DNA of 64,000 bases from Tetracladium setigerum (lineage: Eukaryota; Ascomycota; Leotiomycetes; Helotiales), in the NCBI GenBank assembly GCA_031472005.1, contig PZJY01000012.1, forward strand, positions 682,001 through 746,000, in the 5' to 3' direction. Each line of letters begins with the position of its first letter. Position 1 is the stretch's first letter. The position numbers and the translations under genes were made by a program. Under the pieces are notes generated by a model. It did no database searches. It was given only the letters and a program-made list of their open reading frames with translations, and was not told the DNA's origin. Below are positions 53,556-64,000 of the stretch, in pieces.

Positions 53556-54856
53556 ATGAATCAAGAGAGTCGAGAGACGCCATCCTCGGGCCGCCAAGTC
53601 CATGTTCTCTTCGTGTCATGGGAATGCAAAAACGGCCAAGACAAATTTAGCGGCATGTTTGATGAGAACTTGAAGAATCTCACACTTACATACTTAGGGA
53701 AATATAGTTTCAAGCTGGATCGAATAATTACAAGGTCCGAGAACACCAGGGAAGAATTTACCAGGGACGCAACGACCTGTCACCGGAAAGCTAAACTTCT
53801 TCCAAATGATTTAGTGATTATTCACTATAGTGGACAAGGAGGTATTTTGTTGGGAATACTGTACCAGAGCCTCACGTAGAACCTTAGTCAGATATTCGTC
53901 ATCACCAGTAGTTATATATATGGAGCTTAACTCCCATCATCTTAATATACCAGACATGAACAAACCACCACCTTAAGACTCACCGTTTCTACAGCCACTG
54001 TTACGCATGCGTATAAGTGTTTACCAACATATTTCACACAATGGAGAGTTTCTTTTCCAAGCAGCACAGTCAGTAACCCATTCTATTGAGCTTGACACAA
54101 GAACGTGCCCAAGCTAATGCGCTCAGTGCAACACACGTCTATCTTGGCACACCATTACCGCTTCCTTGGTCGGCTCTCGGGAAATTTATCTACGATTTAG
54201 ATTGCGATGTTTTCATGACGGTAGATGCTTGCAATGCGGGAGGTATTATATACTCTCTCGATTCGACCATTTCCTCAAAGGCGTTGGACCCCACGCCTCA
54301 GCACAAACGAGAGCTCATTATGAGTTGCGCCCACAACCAGACTACTGGACCTGATTCAATGGGAAACAACTTCTCTAGGATCATGCATACCGAGCTGGTA
54401 AACCGGGCGAATGGTGTACCATTCACTGTCGCTGGTCTGTACCGAGCCATTTGTTCAAGCATTATCTCGATTGCAACTAGACCTATGCTACTTCCTCCTT
54501 CGGTCATAAGTCTTGGTGAAGCAACTCGGCGGCTACAATGTCCCATCCATGTATTTCTTGGAGATGGTCCACACACTAGTATCTTACTCAACTCGCTTGA
54601 ATCGTCCGATGAGACTTCATCCCCATCCTCAGACTCATCAGAAGAGACCGACGACGAATCCTTGGATACGTCTCCAAATTCATTCTTGAGATTATCAAAA
54701 GAAGTCGACGTCGAATCCTTGGATCTTAGTCCAATTTTGAAGGACCATAAAACGACGATGGTACGGCCTCAGCAAACATCCGACTTGAACCTGCACCGAA
54801 CGGCCCAATCCAGGATCCCACGAATGAAAGGATTGACAGCACGAACAACGATGTGA
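53556..54856 (+). CDS. Second caspase-like protein; catalytic His replaced by Gln
   Basis: Two exons proposed, 53556-53841 and 54102-54856, giving 346 aa. The 260-nt intron (GTATTT...GACACAAG) is long for this window but restores one frame. It starts MNQESRETPSSGRQ and enters the caspase-type fold at once: VHVLFVSWECKNGQDKFSGM, then LVIIHYSGQGE, where metacaspases have YSGHG (Gln94 for His), then LDCDVFMTVDACNAGG, with the DxC nucleophile at Cys139. After the core, CPIHVFLGDGPHTSILLNS is followed by an acidic Ser/Asp/Glu tail. It lacks the long Q/N-rich prodomain of the gene at 49609 but shares its strand 1 and the position of the Cys. Alternatives: a decaying gene, or additional exon(s) inside the long intron. 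Confidence 0.62.
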
Positions 54857-55912
54857 AGTGGCTGAGAAGTGGCAGGACTGGTTTTAGGTAGGAAAAAAAA
54901 TCTCACACCCATTTATCGCCATAGACAAGGTCCTGGGGAAAAAGGAAATGGATTTCTTGGGGGATTTCTTGGCTATTTGGTGCAGATGTGTGTTGAACTT
55001 GGTTGGAAATAGTTGCAAGGTATTAAAAGTCATAGCTATGCTGTCGATTCCTTTCTTGACTTCCCGTTGTGTATCTAGTATTACTCAAGGGTAGTTTGTG
55101 GCCAGTCTGGAAGGGTTGTGCAGAGTAGTAGCGACTTTCGCGAATGGATGACCTTTCCGTTTTGAAATGATCGGATTGTTTTGTGTTCTCAGAAGAAACT
55201 GAACTCCGTTGATTACCTGGTAAACAAAATACTATACTTTCAAAAGCTTGACAGACTTGTAGAGAGACGGAATGAAAAGGATTTAGGAACTCCAAGGAAG
55301 TATCTGGGAGACCTTCCGACTTAAGCAGCAACATCTTGTGGCGGCAGAAAAACCGACTTGTCAGATCCGTATCAAACCAGGAATGATTAAACACGATATC
55401 AGGCCAAAATCAAGATGGCGCAGAGAAATATATGGAAAGCATGAAGATGGCCATAGTACGGCATAAGAAGGTGAAGAAATGACATCTGGAGTCCAGTGAA
55501 AGGACACAGGTGAAAGCTGTGGAAGCCCGAGACACATTTCAGCAAGCACAACCGTACTGACCGCTGGAGCGAAATTTAGCGTCTGTGAATACAGATCTAG
55601 CATTATCAGACAAAACCGGAAGCATAGCAGAATTGCAGGAGATCAATCATCCTTTACGATGAATACAGTAAGACCGAGAGGGTTGTCATCCTTCCTCCTG
55701 GCCTCCAGGACTACACCTCTCGTCTCGCTTATCACTCAGGGGCTCCAGGCCCGCACCCAGGTGGTCACCAGCCCACAGATTGGCAAAACCTTGGCAGTCT
55801 TATCCAACGAAACACAAAACATCTCACCTTCTGCTCAACAACCATCTCCCTTTTTTCTCATCGACATTCTAGCATCTCAAGTCAACCATTAACAGATGTG
55901 AACTTGGAACGA
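54857..55912. other. Intergenic region
   Basis: About 1 kb with no supported coding sequence; ORFs on both strands have no credible starts. Includes the upstream region of the peptidase gene. Confidence 0.35.
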
Positions 55913-58122
55913 ATGGACGATAAACAGCCTTTGCTATCTGCTGGAAGAAGGGATGAGGGAGAATCAAGGGTCCCGAAGAGCAGGGTGCTGAGAAGAAAAG
56001 TGGGGGCTTTGGTTGTGGTCGTGATCACACTATGTTTTGTGATTTGGGACTTAGGGATGGTAGTGGATGTTAGGGAGTTGCAAAAGAATGAAAACAATCG
56101 GAAGGAAGCAAGTAAAGCGTGGAAATGGAGTGAGGTAGAGTCGCCTCACATGTTCCGTTCTACTACTGTACAACTTTAGCTAACCAACACAAAGGTAATC
56201 TCGTCAAAGAAGCTGGCGTGGCAACCTTGTTATGAGAAATTTGATTGCGCCAAATTGGATGTGAGTCGCTCATGTACTCCAATAAGATCCAGCTCATGAA
56301 ATCACAGGTTCCCCTCGATTGGCTTGATCCTTCTGACGATGCTAGAGCTTCCATCGCTCTCATACGATACAACGCTACGGATCTCGAGAATTACAAAGGA
56401 TCCGTGATCATTAACCCAGGTATGGAATGGCAACTTTACTTTCAATAATCTAACATATCACAGGTGGTCCTGGTGGATCGGGGATATTTTTCGTGACGAA
56501 GCTTGCCGAACATTACCAGACGGTCGCTGGTCGAAATTATGTAAGTCAAATAGACTCGACGTAGTAGCTCCATCTTAATTGCTCCAGGATATCGTGAGTT
56601 TCGATCCTCGAGGAGGTATGTTCCGTCTTCCCAGTCTTGCTCAGTATGTATTGACTTACCAATATTATCCAGTTGGAGCAACGGAGCCTTTCATATCATG
56701 TCTCGAATCACCTCAATCCAAGCTCATCTGGTCTCTTCAAGAAGAGCCAGTTCTAGACGCCCACCCCGGTGTACTTTACGACACTTACGCTCGCTCGTAC
56801 GCCTACTCCCAAGCCTGTTCAACCTCCATAAACAGCAACACCACCAAGAGTGGGCAGTTTGTCTCCACCACCTCCACAGCCAGCGACATGCTTGCCATAA
56901 CCGAAGCACTCGGACAACCCAAAATCCACTACTGGGGATTCAGTTATGGTACCTTTCTCGGGCTCACTTTCGCGACTTTATACCCGGATAAAATACACAG
57001 GATGGTTTTGGATGGCAATGTGGATGCCGTTGAGTTCTCCAGCGGAGCTGGGACGCATTTTCTCGAGGACACTGACAAAGTATGGGAAGCATTCTTCACA
57101 TTCTGTCATTCCGCTGGGCCGGAAAAGTGTGCTCTGTACCTAGATTCACCAGCAGAGATTCAGAAAAGAGTTGAAAAGCTATTTGCACAGGTCAAAGTCC
57201 ATCCCGTTATTGTTGCTGGATCAACTCCTGGCGAGAGGCCAGAGATCGTTTCATATAGTACGGTAAAGAAAGTCATAGCTGCTGCTTTGTATCGGCCGGT
57301 CTCGCAGTTTGGCTTGCTTGCTGCTGCACTTGCTGAACTGGAATTTGGCAACGGCCTGCCGATTTTGACGCTCTCTGGGAAAGACGACGAGGAATCCCTG
57401 CTTTGTGGGGGTGGAGAAAGCGACGAGCCTGCTGAAGGAAGCGGAGATGCATCCAATGCAATTTTCTGCTCTGACAATGGAGGATGGGCGGAGAATGGAA
57501 CCGTATATGATTTTGGTGTCTTCTTGAAGACGGCAGAAGAGAAGAGTAAAAGTATGACCTTCATACCAAATCTCACGATACGTACACTAACGGCATACAG
57601 TCGCTGGTGCGACGATGGCTTCAATGGGAATTGCGTGTGTAGGATGGAATGTAAAGGCGAAATGGAGGTTTGCTGGTATGTTACCCCTAGTCTTGCGAGA
57701 GAGTCAAATCTAACAATAATGTAGGTCCCTTTGAAGGAAAGACTAGCCACCCGATCCTTTTCATTTCCAACATAGCAGATAACGTGACTCCGCTCGTTAG
57801 CGCACGTCGAAATCAGGCAGGATTCCCAGGTTCAGAATTGCTGATACAAAATTCATATGGGGTGAGTCTGGTTTTGTACATCTTGATATCATAGCTAATC
57901 ATGATTAAGCACACATCTCTTGCGGCACCATCTAAATGTGTGGCAAAATCTATCCAGAAATACTTTCAGATTGGCGCTCTGCCACCTAAAGACACCATTT
58001 GTGAGGCGGATGTTCAGCCATTTGAATCCTTTGGAGATCATCTGCTAGTAAAGATCCGCAGCGAGATTGATCTAGACGAAGCTCTTTGGAGTTTGATGGC
58101 GGCACCAGTCATTGGAATGTAG
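55913..58122 (+). CDS. Membrane-anchored S33/TAP-like alpha/beta-hydrolase peptidase
   Basis: Nine exons: 55913-56134, 56195-56260, 56308-56419, 56464-56540, 56588-56615, 56673-57551, 57601-57675, 57725-57861, 57910-58122; 602 aa. Every junction has GT-AG ends and keeps one frame. The family cleaves short peptides or prolyl/tripeptidyl substrates (tripeptidyl aminopeptidase type). Seen in order: cytosolic dileucine-bearing N-terminus (DDKQPLLSAGRR), one membrane helix (KVGALVVVVITLCFVIWDLG), oxyanion-type NPGGPGGSG, SFDPRGVGATEPF, nucleophile elbow WGFSYGTFLG (Ser259), a lid with many Cys, then the TAP C-terminal domain GPFEGKTSHPILFISN with Asp505 (ADNVTP) and His533 (YGHTS). The type II anchor without a cleaved signal peptide suggests a vacuolar, endosomal or Golgi lumen enzyme. 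Substrate unknown. Confidence 0.88.
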
Positions 58123-58702
58123 ACTGTCTAAGCAAGTAATGGAAAGTAGCATATAGATTGCAAGATTAAGTTAATCAGAGCAGAAATCATTTGGCGTTTT
58201 GGAGAGGTGTACGACCCATATATCCCAGAAGAGAATGACATCCACTAGAACCGAAAACGAAAAAAAAAACCACTGTCATCGTAACCATCATTAATCATTA
58301 ATTAGAAGTGATCAAGCGATCCCAAATGTGCGTGGTCACGATGAGCTTCAGCATGTACAAACACCCACGCCCTCAGCACGAATACATAGTTCTGCAAATG
58401 AATTAGCGATTACATATGAGACTGTGGAGAGATGACCTACACAACATTGTGTTCAACATGTCAATCTCGGAGCCATTTGACCATCCTTTTGGCTGTGATG
58501 ATCTGACAGGAACAGAGATCGAAGCTTGCTGATCAAGAGAGGGGTTCTCGTCGGATGATCTGCCTTCATACTTGCAGGTATCTTGAAGGTAAGATTTCTA
58601 CAATCAAGGTTTTTGCCTCCAAGGTATGATTTTGTCACGCCCCAATCTGCCATGGCTCACAATATATCTTCAGGTTTTCATGTGTGGTTCACGATCTGAG
58701 GA
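58123..58702. other. Convergent 3' flanks
   Basis: Between the peptidase gene and the minus-strand RRM gene. Contains a short poly-A run at 58258-58270. No coding sequence seen. Confidence 0.4.
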
Positions 58703-59416
58703 CTACCCGGAACCATTCACTACCATAGGAGTCGAAGGTCTCCTCTCCCGTTGAAAAGCAGGGCCATACGATGACACAACGGCTGGGGATTGTATTGAGT
58801 AAACGGGAGAAGGATTTATTGACGGTCCGAGGCTTTGGGTCGGAGACATCGAGTATGGAGTATATGGATATAGTGGACGAGAGTATGAAGGAGGCATATG
58901 AGACGACAAATGCCTCATTGAATGTTGAAAAGTCTGCGTCGAAGGCATCGGGTACGAAGGGGAGGTGTTTATAAAAGGCGGTGGAGAAGGCGGAGGGGAA
59001 AGCGTAGAGGAAATTGACTGGTACTGACACCAATAATATGGATCCTGCGGCGTATCGTCATAGCAGAATATCGTCACTACGTCTGTTCGATTTCTATCGT
59101 AAACAGTTGGTATGCGACCTTCGATAGCTGTGTACTTCAGCACGTCTATGGAAAAGTCAACTTCTTTTCATTGAAGAGGCAAAAGTGTAAACATACTAAC
59201 AGCCCTCTCGAAGTTGTCCAGTCCACAAAGACGAACCCAGGCATTCAATCTTCCAGTCGGGTCGACCATCACATAGTCCACCTTGATGGGAGCGCCGTCG
59301 TTTTGAAGAGCATCTCTGATGCTTTTCCAATGAGGATGCCACTTTAAATTCCCTAGAACAATGTGGAATATGCCGGTTTCCAAGCCAGGACGGACTTGGA
59401 AGGATCTTATGGACAT
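58703..59416 (-). CDS. Small RRM-like RNA-binding protein
   Basis: Exons 59416-59197 and 59145-58703, joined over a 51-nt intron (GTATGT...CCATAG), giving 220 aa from MSIRSFQVRPGLETG. Residues about 14-120 look like an RNA-recognition motif: FHIVLGNLKWHPHWKSIRDA (RNP2-like strand and helix 1), VDYVMVDPTGRLNAWVRLCG (RNP1-like strand pair, degenerate) and LDNFERAVNVL (helix 2). The second half is Pro/Ser/Tyr-rich and disordered (SSTLSPPPSPPPFINTSPSY). Filamentous ascomycetes have many such single-RRM proteins with a tyrosine/proline-rich tail. Upstream exons are possible, since the preceding sequence is open in frame but lacks ATG. Confidence 0.65.
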
Positions 59417-60082
59417 CTTGTCTCTCTTCGACGTTGTGGAAGTTTGAGCAAAAGCTAGTGTGTGATATATGACAGCTGTCTGGGAGGAGAGACAAGCTCT
59501 TCTTAAGAACGGTGGCTGGAGAACTTTCTCGGTGGGTTCTTCTCGTATTAGTCGGCTGGACACCAGTAGAAGAGGTTCAAGAAGAAGTGAAGAACTATGG
59601 GAAAGGTCAGACAGATCCAACGACTTGCAGGGAGATATGAGAAAAAATGAGACCCACTCGATATTGTATGATGGGATTCGCGCAAGAGAACGGCTTGGGT
59701 TCAGATCAACTTCTGTTACACAGAGAACTGTACCGTCTCGCAGAAGCAAGTGCAGGGAACGAGGACCAGGGGACCGGGATGTGTCTTGCTCTAAGATGTA
59801 ATGTTGGTCTCGCGTAGGTATTCCCCGTCCAAAAAGAAAACTGACCAAGAAGAAGTGTAGAAGGAGAGTATGTTACAATTCTTCTGAAGTGAGCCAGTGG
59901 CCCCTTCCAGAGACTCGTTTAAACTAAACGAGAAGGAAGCCCCGAAGACATGTGAGTCCTGAGAGAGTTTGGAACATTGTGAGGCAGACGTCCATCCAAA
60001 AGCACATGCTTTTCTTCTGCTCCGTGTTGAGAAGGCTTCGCAGATGGTATCGACATATTGACCCCCAGTCGCACTCAAGTCA
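59417..60082. other. Upstream region of RRM gene
   Basis: Open in several frames but without ATG or consistent splice links. Probably the 5' UTR and promoter of the RRM gene, possibly with unrecognised N-terminal exons. Confidence 0.3.
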
Positions 60083-60307
60083 CTACAGCCGTGGCTTGCT
60101 GCGGTACAAGCTCCGAATAATCTGAACAAATGATATAGCATACTGGACCGGAACTAAAATATAGCTTCCACCAGGGTACATGAATGCCACCGAGTTCGAG
60201 ACACCTCGATCCACCATTTTGATGTTGGTACGTTGGGCGCTTTTCGCATTATTCCTAAACTGAACGGTTTCGACTGGTGGCTGCGCTGTTCTTTTCTCGG
60301 TCCACAT
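60083..60307 (-). CDS. Doubtful 74-aa ORF, possible upstream exon of the RRM gene
   Basis: ATG-initiated frame MWTEKRTAQPPVETVQFRNN; the middle part (MVDRGVSNSVAFMYPGGSYI, then LVPVQ) has protein-like composition. A GTATGC donor lies just after LVPVQ, so it might be the first exon of a longer gene, perhaps the RRM gene. No in-frame acceptor could be established. Confidence 0.28.
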   Translation of the reverse strand: MWTEKRTAQPPVETVQFRNNAKSAQRTNIKMVDRGVSNSVAFMYPGGSYILVPVQYAISFVQIIRSLYRSKPRL

Positions 60308-63300
60308 GATTCCCGTCGTCCCTCCATAACTCGGGCACTATTCTGAGTGGGAGAGAGAAGGTGGGTTGTTGGTGGCGTGGTGGGGATGCAACGAGAAACC
60401 TGAAGGAGGGGAACCCGGGGAAGTGACAGGTCAGTCAGAATGGAGATGCATTTACCTCCTTGTATGATAGCAATACTATTATATGAAGAAGTCCGAAGAG
60501 ACTGCCAGCAATGTGTTGAAGGTATTAGCACCTGAAGACAACTGTGCTTACTGCTGTGCTGTAAACCCCTTTCAAGCGAGGAGAAGTCGCCTGGGAATCT
60601 ATCCCGTTCTCCTCCCCCCAGATACCCACTACTGTAGCTTCGTATACTAACCCTAATCACACATCACATTGAAACAGTCCGATCACTCCTGTGCCGATGG
60701 CAATACTCTCCTCGGTCTTGAAAGCCGGTGCTTACGGGTGCAAGAACCATCAGGATCTTCAAGCTTGCTGGTGGTGCATGCCCTCGTGGTCGTATCGATG
60801 AAACCATCTTGCAGAACTATGGCCCTACGGCGGCCACTGGGCAAGCCAGAAATCGAATCCGCGGAATGGAGCATCCTAGCTTGCATAACGGACTGGGTGG
60901 TGGGTTGTGATCCATTGGTTTGTTGGGTCACTTCCGAGTCCGGGCTGTTTGCAGGCCCTGGAGAGAAATATATTAACAGGATTTAGCTTGCTGAGATCGC
61001 CAGATGCTTGTCATGGCTGAACAAGTTGGAGGCTCATCGGCTCAAGTTCATCTTCTCTCCATAAACTCTCAATATGCTTTGTGTCAATGTACACCTAAGG
61101 TTCCACAGACCCGACAAGCTGGGTCGACTAGTGGCGCTGTGATTCGGGCTTGACATCATCTTACAGGTTGGTTTGTAAAGGGAGGTCATCACTTCGTTTC
61201 CAATTCGTGAACTTTGATTTCTCTCACTGTTAAATTTCCCAATTGGAACATTTAGATACTGGTTAGAATTATTCTCCCTCTTCACTACATAGAATGTAAG
61301 GCTGGGGCATAATACAATGCTAGGACTCGATGGCTGCAACCAATATACATGCGAGACCCTGCAGAATCCCTCCTTGGCTATTTTTGCTGTACAGTATACA
61401 TCGCCGATCCTCAGACAAAAACTCTCCAAGAGACTAAAATGTCTCTTGATCACTCCTGATTACTTAGGTCAATGCTGGTGCGTGTCTCAATTTGAGCCGA
61501 GTTTAGTCGTGTGGTGTTTCTTGGAAGTTTTTCAGCCCAAACATGAGGAGAATTCCCCACATGTTTATGATTTCCCTGGCATAGACCCATTTCTGGCTCT
61601 GTGAATTATTCCCACAACGGATTGAAAAAAATTGTGTTTACTGAAGATGTCTAAGTCTCAGAAAAACCAATGAATTGCACTAGTAATCTCTGCCACCAAA
61701 TGACTTTTCTTCCGAACTCCTTCTCCTGATGGGATCTCAATGCTTCATGGCCGATTCTCCGAGGTCCTGGTGATCACAGTGCGCTCAATTATTAAGTACT
61801 GTTTTAGAGATTAACCAAGTGGAACCTCCTTTTCTTTTTTGCTAAAAGATGTGGGAAGCGCCATCAACCCAAGATGCTCCCGCTCAATTGCTGCTTCCGC
61901 TCTAAACGGAACAAGCATGCAAGTAATCAGCCCGTGTGAAGTTCACTCTTAGCGGCAGTCGGATGCAAGACCAAGCTTCCCGGTGGATAAGTTATCTTTT
62001 TGTCTTGAAGCCAATTCTGGCACTTATAGAGTGCCTTTGCGAGGCGAAATCTACTCGAATGGGACGTCCGTATGGTGGCATACATGGTCTACTCGTGTAG
62101 TTAACGCAGGGGTTTCGATTTCCGGGCTTTTTAATCCGTCGTCACCCGAGTTTGGCCATTGATGAGATGTTTTTGGCAAGGAAGCGCGATAAAGGACGTG
62201 GGGAACTTGAGGTGTTGGAAGAAAGCCGAGCCACGGCTTCACACTCTTGCTATGACCAATATGGCAGGTCAGCCGTGTTTATTCGGTTCGTTAATGACCT
62301 CAGAATTGCTTTCCGAGAGTCCACAAGGCCAAACCAACACCGAATATTGTGGATTTTATGAGCTACGTCGTGGTTCGATTCCAATTTCTGCATGGAAAAC
62401 GACATATCACATTGAACAGGCGCTTAAAGTGATGGTAGCACAAACACGGTCATGTTGGCTTCGGCTTATTCCACCGGATTGAGATCGCTTGTTACTCTTG
62501 ATCGTTTCGTTTTGTTCGATGGGAGGTCGATCTATGACTGTGAATGAAGTGTTGGTGTACAAAAACTGCTGCACTTTACTTTGTGCCGCAACAAACCAAC
62601 TCTCGCCCTTCTTCCGCTCTTCCGTACGATTTCGATTAATGAATTCATTTAAACCATTCCAGAATTTTAAATGTGCAGTGAAGCAAATTGATCTTTCATA
62701 ACATCCATGTGTGACTAGGGACTCAAGGCGAGATTATGACCAGGATTTAAGCGCTGTTGTTTACATTCGTTTAGCTGATTGGAGGAATCGGGCCCAACAA
62801 CTCGGTCGACCCCACCCTCAAAACTCTCTACACGCTGCCTTTATTATCCCGCAGCAGCAAGAGTTTCTGTATTTAAAATAACTTGGTATACTAGATCTTT
62901 GTTTTCGCGGTCGTCTACAAGACCAATGGGGGGGTTCATATTGATTCAAAACTGGCAAATCAAGCAGACGCCAGTTCCTGCACTCTGTTTCTCTCTTGTT
63001 TTGATTTTGCAGCCGATTTATTCGTCTCCAGATACCCCATCGTTCTCTGCCCCCAACATGTTGTATGAAGTACACATATCGATGACCTTTTTCGCCAACC
63101 AAATTCCCAAGATCCCCAACTTCCCAAGCCATGTATCTCTGCCACTGTTATACATTCCTTCACCGCTCTGCATAATTGGATCGAACCTCCGTAGACATGC
63201 CTTCATTTGGCAGTGCAACACGATACCATGTTTGGTTCGGCCAGACAAAGAGGCGTGGTTCAACATGACTTGCCAAGTGAGCGTTTTCCGCTCAAGTTTG

Positions 63301-64000
63301 GATCGCCTACCCTTGTTTACAATCATAACTATCTTTTCATCATCTTTAATAGGAAGGAGGTTTTCATGTCACAACCTCAGATGGTTTACAAAATTGCAGT
63401 CCTGCCGGGTGGTGATTGAACTTGCATGCAGACCACCAACACGATCCACCTCGTCCACATCACTGCGTGTCTTGAACTTGAACGATGTGACCGTCACAAA
63501 AACGATTTTCCTTCCAAGCCTTTTCCGTACGGAATATGAATACAATTCTTTATTCTCTATCCTTGCGCGAACATTACGCCCGCACAAGGTCTAAAGGCCG
63601 TAAGAGTGACCTGAGAGTTTTGAGGGTCATATGGATCTCCCACCTTGGACAACAGATTTGCTTCTTCGCTATGACCAGCCCTATGCATAAGAGATGTTGT
63701 TTTGAACTTGTGCCACATGCTGCGGGAAAACTCCCCGTATAAGTTCGAGGAAATGTTGAGGAACTCGTGGGCATTGTACCTGACATGACGGCACAAGCGA
63801 AGCGAAACGGTCGTTTCGCTAGAAGTTGAACGTCATTGCTGTATTGTATGTCTCTATGACCCAAGGTAAACAAAGGACGATTTGTGCTTCTTAATCAATA
63901 CGGAATCAGTATTTCAGTTGTTGAAGCTGCTCTGAAGCGGGAGAACTCAGTAATATCTGCTGTCAGGAAATCCATAGACTCACAGTCACAAATACTGCGT
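60308..64000. other. Gene-poor stretch to the window end
   Basis: About 3.7 kb in which I could support no gene. The ORFs mostly start at non-ATG codons or have erratic composition, and no splice-linked series of exons emerged on either strand. No terminal inverted repeats, reverse-transcriptase or transposase motifs were seen. A tRNA-like TTCGATTCC at about 62375 lacks the rest of a cloverleaf. Confidence 0.35.

Noticed and set aside
62368..62390. GTGGTTCGATTCC resembling a tRNA T-loop
   Set aside because: Only the loop matches; stem pairing and the rest of a cloverleaf are absent.
62779..63594. Plus-strand 271-codon frame near the window end
   Set aside because: No suitable start, erratic composition with no domain signal, and equally long frames on the other strand.

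Overview
The window comes from a filamentous ascomycete nuclear genome. Protein-coding genes are split by short introns (mostly 44-95 nt) with GTAAGT/GTATGT-type donors, CTAAC/CTAAT branch sites and CAG/TAG acceptors. The recognisable genes (INO80, ARB1, HEM1, Sec72, WDR70, a NIPA-type transporter) are typical of Pezizomycotina. Protein style suggests Leotiomycetes (Sclerotiniaceae-like), but that is an impression and not a search result. No rRNA, convincing tRNA, CRISPR array or intact transposon was seen.

Layout. 1-238: end of a membrane-protein gene (minus strand). 1.5-3.5 kb: ARB1, an ABCF ribosome-biogenesis ATPase, with an apparent frameshift in a C-run. 4.3-6.4 kb: a low-complexity hypothetical gene, a GCA microsatellite, a 51-54 bp minisatellite and decayed coiled-coil-like repeats. 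7.5-12.7 kb: INO80 chromatin-remodelling ATPase. 13.6-19.8 kb: three hypothetical genes and the ER translocation subunit Sec72. 20-23.6 kb: one confident conserved hypothetical gene and two doubtful small ORFs. 23.9-28.1 kb: a NIPA-like transporter and a WDR70 homologue, divergently transcribed. 28.8-42.6 kb: hypothetical, mostly disordered or coiled-coil proteins separated by gene-poor DNA. 43.2-45.0 kb: mitochondrial 5-aminolevulinate synthase. 46.4-48.4 kb: a hypothetical gene carrying a 135 bp internal duplication with a stop codon, and a small membrane protein. 49.6-54.9 kb: two caspase-like (clan CD/C14-type) genes flanking a TXNDC17-like thioredoxin gene. 55.9-58.1 kb: a nine-exon membrane-anchored S33/TAP-type peptidase. 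58.7-59.4 kb: a small RRM protein. 59.4-64 kb: nothing I can call with confidence.

The most interesting part is 49.6-54.9 kb. Both caspase-like proteins keep the Asp-x-Cys nucleophile motif. At the place where the catalytic His-Gly pair is expected they read Gly-Ala (first) and Gln-Gly (second). The first also carries a long Gln/Asn/Pro/Trp-rich N-terminal region resembling the prion-like prodomains of fungal metacaspases. They may be pseudo-proteases or signalling adaptors; that role is inference.

The housekeeping genes do not form an operon-like unit. They cover ribosome biogenesis, chromatin, ER translocation, cation transport, haem synthesis and proteolysis. All exon boundaries were placed by hand from splice consensus and reading-frame continuity.
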